From the NCBI RefSeq assembly GCF_007859915.1, contig NZ_SJPM01000014.1:2867-66866 (forward strand): a DNA stretch of 64,000 nt. Reading direction: 5' to 3'. The stretch comes from Neorhodopirellula pilleata (GTDB lineage Bacteria; Planctomycetota; Planctomycetia; Pirellulales; Pirellulaceae). Each line of letters starts with the position of its first letter. Positions within the stretch are counted from its first letter, which is position 1. Below are positions 1 through 8,777 of this stretch, piece after piece. A program made the translations under genes and the position numbers. The notes beneath the pieces were generated by a model that was given only the letters and a program-made list of their open reading frames with translations, was not told where the DNA came from and did not search any database.

Positions 1-1
1 C

Positions 2-124
2 GAGCGAATTACCAAGTGGTATGCCGCGCGAAACGAGCGTCAAACGGGAATCGATTGGCAGTTCACGACCGCAGACGCTCGGATCAAATTAAGACGCCTC
101 TACCCGAAAATTGAGCTGCGATAG
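2..124 (+). pseudogene. C-terminal end of IS630-type transposase (partial at window edge)
   Basis: The open frame entering the window encodes about 40 residues up to a TAG stop at 122-124. It contains WQFTTADARIKLRRLYP, which I recognise as the extreme C-terminus typical of IS630-family DDE transposases. The catalytic part lies outside the window, so whether the element is intact cannot be judged. No terminal inverted repeat is evident in the 120 bp after the stop. Confidence 0.6.
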
Positions 125-244
125 ACTACTAGGATTGGGAGCAACTCGAACTGCTCTGGTGATCGTTCGTGTCGGATTGTTAACGTCGCGTCGACGGCGT
201 CCCCATGGACGCCCACTTCGCTCCGATTGCCGGCAAGCCTTTTG

Positions 245-1306
245 ATGTCCGACGCCATCCCCCCGATCGATTCTCTTTCTCATTCGCCTCGTATTTTGAT
301 CGCCGGTGCGGGCGACGTCAGTGACGTCGTTCATTCATTGCCGGTGGCCTGCTGCCTTCGCGATCACTATCCCGATGCACATCTCGGCTGGCTCATCGGG
401 CCCGAAGTCGCCGCATTGGTTCGCGGTCACCGAGCGATCGATGAAGTCCTCGAAGTACCACCGGGTTGGTATCGTTCGCCTTCGCTTGTGCGTGAAACTC
501 GGAAGGCTTTGCGTCAGTCTAAATTTGACATCACGATCGATTGCCAAGGCGACCTAGTTTCGGCGTTGGCTTGTTATCTCAGCGGTGCTCGGCACCGGAT
601 CGGCTTCACCGCTGGACATGCATGGGATGCCTTCGCTTGGCTGAATAACGAGCGAGTCGTTCCGGTATTTGATCATCTCGTCGATCGGCGTTTGGAGTTA
701 CTCACGCCGTTGCGGATCCACCACCCACGTGTTCGCTGGGACTTGCCGATTGGTCGCCAAGACCAACTTTGGGCGAACCAATGCCGCAGTCAGATCCGCT
801 CGGCGCGTCTGGCGATTCTGAATCCGGGAGCAGATTGTCCGTCGAAGCGTTGGGAAGCCGATCGGTTTTCCGCAACGGCTCGCTATCTAGCAGATCGTTA
901 CGGTTATCGTAGCTTGGCGGTGTGGACGACGTTTGAAGATCGCTTGATGGCCGAACAGATTGTCGAACGTTCCGAGGGCACGGTGACGTTAGCACCCGAC
1001 ACCACATTGATGATGGCGGCGGCATTGTTCCAGACGGCGGATCTGTTGATCAGTAGCGATGCCGGGCCGTTGCACCTCGCCGTCGCCGTCGGCACACCAG
1101 CGATCGGTCTGTACGGACCAAGCCGTCCCAGTGACCGCGGTCCCTACCATCAAGTTTCCTTGCGACGACAAACAGAATCAAGCAGTCATGGTTTCTGGCG
1201 ATCGGTGGACAACTACGCGATGACCGCAATCGGTGTGGAGCATGTTTGCGAAGCCATCGACGAATTGCATGCTTCGAACCAGATAGGTTTCTCGCGAGCC
1301 GCCTAG
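245..1306 (+). CDS. Glycosyltransferase family 9 (heptosyltransferase-like)
   Basis: This is a GT-B fold sugar transferase of the ADP-heptose:LPS heptosyltransferase family (GT9), expected to add a sugar to a surface glycolipid or LPS core at the inner face of the cytoplasmic membrane. Visible signatures are ILIAGAGDVSDVVHSLP at the N-terminus, NPGADCPSKRWEADRF in the middle, and LISSDAGPLHLAVAVGTP followed by IGLYGPSRPSDRGPY near the C-terminus. The last is the family's nucleotide-sugar binding loop. I chose the ATG at 245 because the upstream in-frame start at 227 adds only six residues without family similarity. The gene stands alone between a transposase remnant and repeat element A1, whose left end overlaps the stop codon. 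The exact sugar and acceptor cannot be deduced. Confidence 0.85.
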   Translation: MSDAIPPIDSLSHSPRILIAGAGDVSDVVHSLPVACCLRDHYPDAHLGWLIGPEVAALVRGHRAIDEVLEVPPGWYRSPSLVRETRKALRQSKFDITIDCQGDLVSALACYLSGARHRIGFTAGHAWDAFAWLNNERVVPVFDHLVDRRLELLTPLRIHHPRVRWDLPIGRQDQLWANQCRSQIRSARLAILNPGADCPSKRWEADRFSATARYLADRYGYRSLAVWTTFEDRLMAEQIVERSEGTVTLAPDTTLMMAAALFQTADLLISSDAGPLHLAVAVGTPAIGLYGPSRPSDRGPYHQVSLRRQTESSSHGFWRSVDNYAMTAIGVEHVCEAIDELHASNQIGFSRAA

Positions 1307-1540
1307 TGCTTTGTCTAGATTCAACTTTAGGGTCGGCAACATTAGCCCCGGTTTTTGCGACGGAACCGTGGCTAGCGGGCTGTTGATTTAATCGTAACCC
1401 GAAGCGTCAGCGAGGGATTGAACGCTATTAAATCCTCTGTATGTATCCCTCGCTGACGCTTCGGGTTGCGATGCAAACTAAATCAACAGCCCGCTAGCGC
1501 CAAAACGGCTAGTCCTAAAATTAAAGTTGGACAAAGCACT
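1305..1540. repeat. Palindromic MITE-like element A, copy 1
   Basis: This is a 236-bp element with imperfect terminal inverted repeats: AGTGCTTTGTC at the left end, its complement GACAAAGCACT at the right (with one base inserted), and further matches to AACTTTA and TTAGG. An inner palindrome pairs 1371-1418 (GCTAGCGGGCTGTTGATTTA, then AACCCGAAGCGTCAGCGAGG) with 1444-1500. A related sequence is found at 13,786-14,060. It has no coding capacity and starts on the stop codon of the glycosyltransferase gene. The remaining 1541-1779 holds no gene that I can support. Confidence 0.7.
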
Positions 1541-1779
1541 CGCTTCAATTCATTCCAAGCGAACTGACCGCCCAGGGAAAGCCCATCTAAAAAGGGGGGT
1601 GATCGCTCGGAAAGGAAAAAAATCCTCGCAAGAACGCTTCTCCCCCCAAATTGCGAGCTACGGTTGTACGAAGGCGAAAGATTCTGCATTGATGCGGAGA
1701 ATCGATGCGGCGATGGATCAAGTTTCGCCTTGGTAACGTGCACACCCCCTAATATAAAATCTCGAAGCGAGAAACCGAA

Positions 1780-2154
1780 ATGAAAGTTTTGTTGGTGGAT
1801 GATTCCGGTGTCATGCGAAAAATTATCGCACGTGGACTCAACAGTCTTTGGGTCGACGAAGTCGTCGAAGCTGCGGACGGTGTCGAAGCGCTCGAAAAAT
1901 TTGGTGACGGAGTCGGATTCGATCTTATCCTGACGGATTGGAACATGCCGAACATGAACGGTCTGGAGTTAATCCAGTCGATTCGTGGTGCCGGTCATAA
2001 ACTGCCTATTATGATGATCACGACCGAATCGGAGAAGTCGCAAGTATTGCTAGCGATCCAGGCCGGTGTGAACGATTACTTGGTCAAACCGTTCGACCAA
2101 GACATGCTTCAAATGAAATTGGAGCGTGTGCTTCCTAACCCGGCCACTGCGTAG
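1780..2154 (+). CDS. CheY-like single-domain response regulator
   Basis: This is a 124-residue stand-alone receiver domain. The acidic pair is D7-D8 in KVLLVDDSG, the phospho-acceptor is D53 in LILTDWNMPNMNG, the conserved Thr is in MMITTES (T81/T82), and the conserved Lys is K103 in YLVKPF. There is no output domain, so it should act by protein-protein contact, as CheY does on a motor switch or partner kinase. A CheX-like phosphatase gene starts 43 bp downstream on the same strand. The pair therefore probably forms an operon in which the second protein dephosphorylates the first. No histidine kinase or other chemotaxis gene is in the window. Confidence 0.9.
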   Translation: MKVLLVDDSGVMRKIIARGLNSLWVDEVVEAADGVEALEKFGDGVGFDLILTDWNMPNMNGLELIQSIRGAGHKLPIMMITTESEKSQVLLAIQAGVNDYLVKPFDQDMLQMKLERVLPNPATA

Positions 2155-2197
2155 GGCCACTCCTGATTCGGCCAACGCCTCACCCCCGAGACCTAAT

Positions 2198-2707
2198 ATG
2201 TCCGCTCTTTCCCTTGATATTAATGTCGCCGTCCAAGAAGCGATGGATGCCTCCATTCGTGAAACCTTCTCGATGATGATCGGTGAAGAGATGGAACATC
2301 TCAACACCCGCCATGCACCCATCTCCGCACCGCTAATGGATTGTGCGAAGGAAACGATCGAAGAAGCCACTGTCGTCGTCTCGCTCAGCGGCGGCCTTCA
2401 AGGTAGCATCAGTGTTTGCTTGGACCTCGGTGCTGCGTTGCTTTGGACGCAACGCCTGATTGACCATGATACCGACCATCTCGATCAAACCGTCGTTGAT
2501 GCGATCGGCGAGCTGGGCAATATGGTTGTTGGCGGTGCCAAAGGCCGGTTGGAAGACTTCATGCTCACCCTAGGACTTCCCTGTGTGTTGTTGGCCGGCC
2601 CTTCGCGACTCGCGTTTCCGAGCAACTGCGTCCCAACGGAAGTGACCTATAAGGTTGCCGGACACGAGATCCGAGTTTATGTCTCGTTGATCGCATCGAA
2701 CCTGTAA
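2198..2707 (+). CDS. CheX-like chemotaxis phosphatase domain protein
   Basis: The 169-residue protein is a single CheX/CheC/FliY-type domain. The diagnostic active-site helix is seen as DAIGELGNMVVGGAKGRLED, carrying the E-x-x-N pair used by this family to hydrolyse phospho-CheY. The preceding segment matches the start of the first half-domain (VVVSLSGGLQGSISVCLDLG). The ATG at 2198 was chosen because the longer frame from 2126 overlaps the upstream receiver gene and adds unrelated sequence. Adjacency to the CheY-like gene supports a phosphatase role for that receiver. Only one clear E-x-x-N motif is visible, as in CheX. Confidence 0.8.
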   Translation: MSALSLDINVAVQEAMDASIRETFSMMIGEEMEHLNTRHAPISAPLMDCAKETIEEATVVVSLSGGLQGSISVCLDLGAALLWTQRLIDHDTDHLDQTVVDAIGELGNMVVGGAKGRLEDFMLTLGLPCVLLAGPSRLAFPSNCVPTEVTYKVAGHEIRVYVSLIASNL

Positions 2708-2712
2708 CGGTT

Positions 2713-3774
2713 TCAAAACCTCCACGCCGCCTCGACGAACAATGCGTCGTCGAGGTCGACGTCGGTCGCGTCGTTCTCATATTCAATGCTTCGGTTGAAC
2801 ACATATCCGGCTTCGAATTTCCAACCGCGATTGCCCGTTTGGATCACTTCATAGCCGGCGAATAAGCGAATCCCGCTGACCGTCAGTTCGTCGCTTTGGC
2901 CCGTCGTCGGGCCGGATTGTCGAGTCACCGCCCACGTGTTGCCGCCCAGTGTGGCACCGGCGTAGGCCCAAGCTTCGGCAAAACCGCCGTCCTTCCAGAC
3001 GCGGCGATTGATTTGGGGACGCGGCATCATCAAGTCGATCTTCCACCACGGCGCTGGCGTCCAAGTCAAACCGGCTGCCGGTAAGACGCCCAAGTCGGCT
3101 CGGTCCAGATAAACAGCGCCCAACCCGATGCTCAGATCGTCGCGGCATTGCCAGTTCACTAGCCCTAATCCGAATAAGCGGAACGCGTTGTCGCTCGTCG
3201 TGAAATCGCTGCGAACCGAAGGCGTCGCGATCAAGATCGTCGAGACCCGCTCGTTCCATTGTTTGCGCTGAAAAAGAGTCGCCCCGGTGCTGTAGAGGGT
3301 TGCCGGGACGTCGACCACAGTGGGACCATTCAAATGATCGGCGCGAAAGAACGGGCGGACGACCAAGATGTTTTCGAGGCTTCCCAGTGGCACCCCGAAC
3401 GCCAAGCGGGCTTCCCAAGACGTTTCATCGACCGATCGCGCCGGGGCCGCCGCATCGCCGACGTAACCGCCGATCAATTCGCCGCCTTGAAAGAAGCCAC
3501 GGCGAAATCGTTCAACCGGTACTTCCGGTGTATCGATGATCGACCAAGTCTCCATCATCGCGGGTTCCATCGCGATCGGGATGGCTGTGACCGTTGTTGC
3601 CGCGATCGATGTTGACGTCTCCGGTGGATTAAGAATGGTTGTTTGAGACTGGACCGGAGGTGGAAAGCCAATCGCCAGTCCTGCAACGAAAGTCCATACC
3701 GTAAAACACACGACGGTTGACCACTGCCAAGATCGGCCGACGACGTGCGTTGGAGAACGTAAGAAACCGACCAT
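2713..3774 (-). CDS. Exported beta-barrel outer-membrane protein (DUF6268-like)
   Basis: The 353-residue protein has a long basic N-terminus and a hydrophobic core (VVCFTVWTFVAGLAIGF), consistent with a signal peptide. The rest is rich in alternating aromatic/small-residue strands and ends in AAWRF, the C-terminal aromatic signature of outer-membrane beta barrels. Segments such as LFGLGLVNWQCRDDLSIGLG and IRLFAGYEVIQTGNRGWKFE fit transmembrane strands. It resembles the planctomycetal DUF6268-type proteins as I remember them. Substrate or role is unknown. It converges on the CheX-like gene with only 5 bp between stops, so the two genes are unlinked in transcription. Confidence 0.6.
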   Translation of the reverse strand: MVGFLRSPTHVVGRSWQWSTVVCFTVWTFVAGLAIGFPPPVQSQTTILNPPETSTSIAATTVTAIPIAMEPAMMETWSIIDTPEVPVERFRRGFFQGGELIGGYVGDAAAPARSVDETSWEARLAFGVPLGSLENILVVRPFFRADHLNGPTVVDVPATLYSTGATLFQRKQWNERVSTILIATPSVRSDFTTSDNAFRLFGLGLVNWQCRDDLSIGLGAVYLDRADLGVLPAAGLTWTPAPWWKIDLMMPRPQINRRVWKDGGFAEAWAYAGATLGGNTWAVTRQSGPTTGQSDELTVSGIRLFAGYEVIQTGNRGWKFEAGYVFNRSIEYENDATDVDLDDALFVEAAWRF

Positions 3775-3894
3775 TGGGCTGGACAGCCATCTTGGTTAGG
3801 AAAATGAGAGCGTTCGATGCAATCGTCTCAATTACCAATATCGTTGTGATCGATGCTAGTGCTTCGTCAATATTTAAAATGAAGGTTGGCTTAA

Positions 3895-3950
3895 AACGTG
3901 GCACGGTGGTCCCCACCGTGATTCTCGACGGAGGACCGTCGAGCCACGTT
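3895..3950. repeat. Clover-leaf palindrome (three nested hairpins)
   Basis: An outer stem AACGTGG (3895-3901) / CCACGTT (3944-3950) encloses two perfect 8-bp hairpins. These are CACGGTGG-TCC-CCACCGTG (3902-3920) and CTCGACGG-AGGA-CCGTCGAG (3924-3943). The arrangement is that of a REP/BIME-type intergenic repeat. It lies upstream of repeat B1 in a gene-free stretch. Confidence 0.7.
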
Positions 3951-3980
3951 GCTGACACCGTAAATATCGAGTGAACAACA

Positions 3981-4266
3981 AGTGGCATAGGCTTCCAGCC
4001 TTTTTGTACCCCACAAGTGCTCATGTATTGCTCCCCTGCCAGCTCGTCTGGCAGGAAGCCGAGGTTGGCAAGCTAGACACGAGCCGCAATTCTCCCAACC
4101 TTCCGATTTTCACTTGTGCTCGCCGCTTCAAGCGGCGAGCACAAGTGAAAATCGGAAGGTTGGGAGGGCGTCGTTGTCTAGCTTGCGAACCTTATTCACC
4201 CACGAGACGAGCTCGTGGGGGTCAAAAAAGATGTGGGGTATAAAAAGGTTGGAAGCCTATTCCACT
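3981..4266. repeat. Palindromic element B, copy 1
   Basis: This 286-bp element begins AGTGGCATAGGCTTCCAGCC and ends with a near-perfect inverted copy (GGTTGGAAGCCTATTCCACT). An internal stem pairs the segments around CACTTGTGCTCGCCGCTT and AAGCGGCGAGCACAAGTG. A near-identical copy lies at 26,803-27,088. No transposase is encoded. Confidence 0.85.
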
Positions 4267-4312
4267 TTTTTAATGCGCCAGTTGATGTTCACGCGATGCT
4301 TAGCGACGCATT

Positions 4313-4410
4313 AACCTATCCGAAAAGGGGTCTGACCCTTTGGAGGCGAGTCGTTATTCATTCGTTTGAGGGTATCGCCGGAGAGGGTCAGACCCCTTTT
4401 CGGATAGGTT
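4313..4410. repeat. Palindromic element C, copy 1
   Basis: A 98-bp element has 32-bp inverted ends beginning AACCTATCCGAAAAGGGGTC and ending in the complementary GACCCCTTTTCGGATAGGTT. A second copy at 8680-8777 is in the opposite orientation, judged by the unique interior (TTGGAGGCGAGTC here, GACTCGCCTCCAA there). The copy abuts the stop of the small gene 4411-4644. Confidence 0.85.
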
Positions 4411-4644
4411 CTAAGACCGTCGAGTGGAGACCGGATGGGTCACCGCGAATCGGTGTAGATCCGCTTCGAGCGTCGTGAGTTTCGCATCCATCCAGCGATC
4501 AAAACCAGCGTCGGCGGTTTTTTCGATTCGTTGCGTCAACCAACCCCAATTCGATGTGGTGATAACTTCACTGCCGTGAAGTTCGTTCCCTTTGGAGGAA
4601 GCGTCTCCGCCACCGGAAGGGTAGGTTGAGTGAGAGGTGGACAT
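4411..4644 (-). CDS. Small hypothetical protein
   Basis: A 77-residue frame starts with an ATG preceded by GGGAG at a normal 6-nt distance, the main evidence that it is translated. The sequence is hydrophilic, with a Ser/Gly-rich start (STYPSGGGD) and a likely amphipathic helix in the second half (RWMDAKLTTLEADLHRF). I do not recognise a family. Its stop codon touches repeat C1, so the repeat may act as a transcript end. The longer frame running to 4860 lacks a better start. Confidence 0.45.
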   Translation of the reverse strand: MSTSHSTYPSGGGDASSKGNELHGSEVITTSNWGWLTQRIEKTADAGFDRWMDAKLTTLEADLHRFAVTHPVSTRRS

Positions 4645-5027
4645 GATGAACTCCCATGAATGCACAAAAGACATAGGTAAGATGGGTCGGCCCGATAAAA
4701 AGTTCGGCAATTTTGATACCCGATGAACAGTTCGATCGGTCCAACGGCTCGTAAAGTCTTTGCAGGGAACGACTTGAACGCACAATTTTCCGTTCGAACG
4801 GGCTTTCGGTTTTTTTCTCAAGCCGAATGGTCTGCCGCAGAATCGCGCATCATGCCGCATTCTGCTGCCTTTCTACGTCTGTCGCCGAACTTGAGCCCAA
4901 TTCTTTCTTTTTTTGCGCCCACGTCGCCAAGATTCCTCCGCCTGGAACGAAGAGCTTGTTGAAGGCACCTGATCCGAGGCGGACCGGGTCACCGAAACAT
5001 CCAATCCACCGACTGGGAAACAAAATC

Positions 5028-5852
5028 ATGCTACGCAAACTTTTCATGACGGGAGCCACCTGTGCTCTGTTGTCCGGAATCACTCTCGCCACGCCGATCG
5101 GATCGTACGCTCGTTGCGGTTGGGATTACATCACCACCTCGGCCAACGACGCCGTTCCGTTGGAATGGGAGCTCAAACGGGCACGTCAGATGATCGCCGA
5201 TCTGACTCCTGAAATTCACGACAACGCCCGACGTATCGCGAAAGAAAAAATCGAAGTCGTGCGTTTGGAACGACAACTCGTCGACACCGATAGCAGCCTC
5301 GCCAAGGCTCAGGAAGAAATCGAACGATTGTCCGATGACCTGCGAAACGAGAGCACCGTTTACAGCTACGGCGGTAAGACCTACACATCGGTGCAAGTCA
5401 AATCGGATTTGTCGAACCGTTTCAAACGATTCAAAACCCGTCAACAAACATCTGACAAGTTGCAAAATATGCTTTCGGCCCGACAAGCTTCCCTGCGATC
5501 AGCTAACGAGCGGATGGAAGCGATGCTCGACGCCAAGCGTCAACTTGAAGTCGAAGTCGAAAACCTGCAAGCACGTTTGGGTGCCCTCCGCGTCGCTCAA
5601 ACGAGCAGCGAGTTGAACCTTGACGACAGCGCCTTGTCACGTTCGCGTGAATTGCTCGACGAGATTGCCTCTCGCATCGATGTCGAAGAAGAAACCATGG
5701 CCGTTGATGTCGAGTACTTCGGCGAAATCAACCTGGACGAGCCGTCCGACGAATCCTTGCTCGACGACATCTCGTCGTACATGAATGGGCTCGAGGGACG
5801 AGATCCCGGTTCGTTGGTCTCGATCGAGATCGGTGAAGATTCGACCCTGTAG
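5028..5852 (+). CDS. Exported coiled-coil protein
   Basis: The 274-residue product starts at the ATG at 5028 with a clear signal peptide (MLRKLFMTGATCALLSGITL, then ATPIGSYA). A long heptad-rich region follows, at about residues 45-200, dense in E, K, R, L and Q (for example KEKIEVVRLERQLVDTDSSL). The tail is acidic. No enzymatic motif is seen, and it is probably periplasmic with a structural or scaffolding role. It lies 44 bp upstream of a membrane Ser/Thr kinase gene on the same strand and may be co-transcribed with it. Codons upstream of 5028 belong to a longer open frame without signal-peptide logic. Confidence 0.65.
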   Translation: MLRKLFMTGATCALLSGITLATPIGSYARCGWDYITTSANDAVPLEWELKRARQMIADLTPEIHDNARRIAKEKIEVVRLERQLVDTDSSLAKAQEEIERLSDDLRNESTVYSYGGKTYTSVQVKSDLSNRFKRFKTRQQTSDKLQNMLSARQASLRSANERMEAMLDAKRQLEVEVENLQARLGALRVAQTSSELNLDDSALSRSRELLDEIASRIDVEEETMAVDVEYFGEINLDEPSDESLLDDISSYMNGLEGRDPGSLVSIEIGEDSTL

Positions 5853-5896
5853 AAACTCTGCCTTTTCTTGGTCGATACACTATCTTGGTAGATACC

Positions 5897-7951
5897 ATGA
5901 GTGTCGCATTCGCATCCGTTCCATCCCGAGATCACGGCCGCAACATGAACTTTACCCACTGCCCCGACGAAGTCGTTCTGGATCGTTATACGATCCAGCG
6001 TGGCATCGGCATGGGCGGATTCGGTGAAGTTTATTTTGCGATCAGCCAGGCAGGCAAAGAGGTCGCGTTGAAAAGGATTCAACGCAACCTCGACGTCGAA
6101 TTACGCGGCGTGTCGCATTGCTTGAACCTCAAGCACAACAATCTGGTCTCGCTTCACGACATATGCCGTGATGACGACGATCAGGCTTGGGTGGTCATGG
6201 AATACGTTTCCGGAAAGAATCTCCGAGAAGTCCTCGACGGTGCCGACGCGGCTCGAGGGTTCGTCCCGCAGGTTCCGTCGATGGAAACCGGCTTGCCGAT
6301 CTCGGAAGTCCGTCGGTGGTTTTCCGGGATGGCCGCCGGGGTCGCTCACTTGCACTCGGCCGGACTGGTTCACCGCGACCTGAAACCGGGCAACCTGTTT
6401 GACGACGATGGGGTCATCAAAGTTGGCGATTACGGTTTAAGCAAATTCATCTCGACCTCTCATCGGGGCGGACATACCGAAAGCGTCGGGACCTTCCATT
6501 ACATGGCCCCGGAAATCGGACGTGGTCAGTATGGACGCGAGATCGACATCTACGCGATGGGCATCATCCTGTTTGAGCTCTTAACCGGTATGACGCCGTT
6601 CAATGGCGAAACGCCTCAAGAGATCATCATCAAGCACCTGTCCGCCACGCCCGACGTATCCATGATTCCCCGTGAGTACCGCCATGCGATCGCGTCGTGT
6701 CTGGAAAAGGACCCTGCTCATCGACCGTCCGATGTCCCTTCTTTGATGGCGATGTTGCCGTGGAAGAGTTCGGTAACGTGGACCGATGCCGACCGGATTC
6801 CTGTCATCGATCCGCAACAGGTTGCCTCGAACGAACAGCCCGCTCGACCGGTCTCACCGCCAACCCGTTCAGCCGCGTCGCCGGCGACCGCACCGGCGGT
6901 CACGTTGCGAAATCCGTCATCCGAAGAACCCATCGCCCGCGCGATTCGGAACAGTGTCACCGACTTAGGACTTTGGTGGAAAAACCTCGAACGGTCGCCG
7001 GGCTCGAAGTTCGTGATCGTCTTGGCAACGATTTTCATCTTGTTGTTCAACACACATTGGCTGCTGCCCGCGTTGTCGATCGTGGGTTTCATCTACGTGC
7101 CGTACTACATCATTCGGCACATGGTGTTGCAGATCTCCGAGCCGGACACCTACGCGTATCCCAATCCCGATTCAACAACATCAAACACCTCGCCGTCTCA
7201 CTCGTTCGCTTCCGCGGATGCACGTTTGTCGGATCCGACCCCCGTTCCCAAACGGCTTTCCAAAACGCAGGTGCGACAGATGTTGCGAGAGTCCTTGGCC
7301 GCTCGATCGCGCACCACGCTGGCGGCCGAGTGGACCACGTCCGGGATGATCTCGATGATTGTTGCGGCGACGCTATTGTTGATTACTTCGGTCATCGGTC
7401 TTCGCAACGCGACGGTCAGTCCGATGGCGTTGTCTCCGTATGTATGGATGGCGTGCGTCGTGTGGATCGGTTCGTTCGGGCTGCTCGGACTCGGCAAGGC
7501 GTGGGAATCGAGTGACGGCGAAGGGATGTTGCGACGATTATCGTCGTCGTTCCTCGGTGCCGGTGTCGGTGTGGTTGCCTATTTGCTTGCCGAAATGTTG
7601 ATGGTGCCGATGGATGTGGGATTGGGACGCGACATCGATGCGACGTCATTGCCCGTGTCATTTTATCATTTGTCCGGCGTCCCCAAAGCGGCCGCCATGA
7701 TGGCGCATTTTGCGGTCTTGTTCGGCTTGCTGCGAATGTGGAAACCGGTCGATCCCTTGCGACGGGCTCGGTTGAGTTTGTGGGCGGTCGCCGTCGCCGT
7801 TGTTGGCGAATGGTTGGTTCATCAAGTCATCCCGGTTCCTCAACCGTCCGGCATGTTGATCGCTGGCGGTATCATCGTGATGACTCAAATGTCGGCACCT
7901 TGGGTGAAAGCGGATTCGGTGGCAACGCTTGCGACGATGAGAAAGGCTTAA
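5897..7951 (+). CDS. Membrane-anchored Ser/Thr protein kinase (PknB-like)
   Basis: The N-terminal kinase domain covers roughly residues 20-290. It shows the glycine loop GIGMGGFGEVYF, VALKRIQ with the ATP-anchoring Lys, the catalytic loop VHRDLKPGNLF, VGDYGLSKF (DYG in place of DFG) and the APE segment MAPEIGRG. A Pro/Ala/Thr-rich linker follows. The C-terminal half has several hydrophobic spans (FVIVLATIFILLFNTHWLLP; MISMIVAATLLLITSVIGL; MACVVWIGSFGLLGLG; and more), so the kinase faces the cytoplasm from a polytopic membrane anchor. I place the start at the ATG at 5897; the ATG at 5945 is also possible. The next gene begins 3 bp after its stop, indicating an operon. Confidence 0.9.
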   Translation: MSVAFASVPSRDHGRNMNFTHCPDEVVLDRYTIQRGIGMGGFGEVYFAISQAGKEVALKRIQRNLDVELRGVSHCLNLKHNNLVSLHDICRDDDDQAWVVMEYVSGKNLREVLDGADAARGFVPQVPSMETGLPISEVRRWFSGMAAGVAHLHSAGLVHRDLKPGNLFDDDGVIKVGDYGLSKFISTSHRGGHTESVGTFHYMAPEIGRGQYGREIDIYAMGIILFELLTGMTPFNGETPQEIIIKHLSATPDVSMIPREYRHAIASCLEKDPAHRPSDVPSLMAMLPWKSSVTWTDADRIPVIDPQQVASNEQPARPVSPPTRSAASPATAPAVTLRNPSSEEPIARAIRNSVTDLGLWWKNLERSPGSKFVIVLATIFILLFNTHWLLPALSIVGFIYVPYYIIRHMVLQISEPDTYAYPNPDSTTSNTSPSHSFASADARLSDPTPVPKRLSKTQVRQMLRESLAARSRTTLAAEWTTSGMISMIVAATLLLITSVIGLRNATVSPMALSPYVWMACVVWIGSFGLLGLGKAWESSDGEGMLRRLSSSFLGAGVGVVAYLLAEMLMVPMDVGLGRDIDATSLPVSFYHLSGVPKAAAMMAHFAVLFGLLRMWKPVDPLRRARLSLWAVAVAVVGEWLVHQVIPVPQPSGMLIAGGIIVMTQMSAPWVKADSVATLATMRKA

Positions 7952-7954
7952 CCC

Positions 7955-8650
7955 ATGAAAACGATCAATCCGCTCGAGCGAACATCGCTTGCCATGACCC
8001 TCCTGCTGGCGACCTGTTTTACGCTCTCCGGCCATGCCGACGAGAAACATGCCGACGAGAAACATGTCGGCGAGAAACATGCCGACGAGAATAAAGCGGC
8101 GGGAGAACCATCCGCTGAACTGAGTATTGCTCCCTTGGATCATGTCGACTATCCGAGTGATCGACCCAAATGGGTCCAACGGAACGAGAATGACCTGTCG
8201 TTGCCGACGGACGCATCTCAAACCGATCAAGTGATTTCAATCGTGGTCGTGTCGCCGCCTCAACCGACTCCGGAAGCGGCCGCCGAGATGATGGAAGTCA
8301 TGGCCAAAGGCGCGGTCGAAAACTACATCGACCAACAAGCCGCAACGATCCCCGAATCAATCGACACTTCCAAAATTGTCGTCGAAATGGATTGGATTCG
8401 TAACGAGTTAATCACGCGTCGATACGACGGCGAAGTTCGATCCGGTGACCAAACCGAATACGAAAGCGCGTGTTGGATGCAGCTAACCACCGAGCATCAG
8501 ACCACTTTGCAGAATTTGATTCAAAACCATCGATTGATGCACCGACTCGGTGCCGTCGGTGTATTCGCACTCGGCGGTTTCGCAAGCTTGGTCGGCGGTT
8601 CGATCCTCTTTAGCGGCCTCGCCGCCCGTCAGCAACGACGAGCGAGTTAG
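7955..8650 (+). CDS. Exported protein with HADEK repeats and C-terminal membrane segment
   Basis: The 231-residue protein has a signal peptide (SLAMTLLLATCFTLSGHA) followed directly by four tandem pentapeptides of the HADEK type. A soluble domain of about 130 residues comes next, then one C-terminal transmembrane helix (LGAVGVFALGGFASLVGGSI) with a basic tail. This topology suggests a periplasmic domain tethered by its C-terminus. The gene starts 3 bp after the kinase gene and is probably translated from the same mRNA, so it may be a kinase partner. The family is not recognised. Confidence 0.6.
   Translation: MKTINPLERTSLAMTLLLATCFTLSGHADEKHADEKHVGEKHADENKAAGEPSAELSIAPLDHVDYPSDRPKWVQRNENDLSLPTDASQTDQVISIVVVSPPQPTPEAAAEMMEVMAKGAVENYIDQQAATIPESIDTSKIVVEMDWIRNELITRRYDGEVRSGDQTEYESACWMQLTTEHQTTLQNLIQNHRLMHRLGAVGVFALGGFASLVGGSILFSGLAARQQRRAS
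8033..8092 (+). repeat. 15-bp in-frame tandem repeat (4 copies)
   Basis: Four consecutive copies of CATGCCGACGAGAAA, the third and fourth with substitutions, lie inside the exported-protein gene and encode the H-A-D-E-K pentapeptide. A multiple of three preserves the frame, so copy number could vary between strains without breaking the gene. Confidence 0.9.
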
Positions 8651-8679
8651 TCATCACTCATTCTTGACATTAGCTCAAG

Positions 8680-8777
8680 AGCCTATCCGAAAAGGGGTCT
8701 GACCCTCTCCGGCGAAACCAGAAAAGCAACGAAAATTGACTCGCCTCCAAAGGGTCAGACCCCTTTTCGGATAGGCT
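8680..8777. repeat. Palindromic element C, copy 2 (inverted)
   Basis: This is the same 98-bp element as 4313-4410, in the reverse orientation. The inverted ends start AGCCTATCCGAAAAGGGGTC and finish GACCCCTTTTCGGATAGGCT. It sits between the stops of two convergent genes and could fold as a bidirectional transcript end. No U-tract follows. Confidence 0.85.

Noticed and set aside
6697..7515. 272-residue plus-strand frame inside the kinase gene
   Set aside because: It is an Arg/His-rich shadow of the kinase frame, which carries clear domain motifs.
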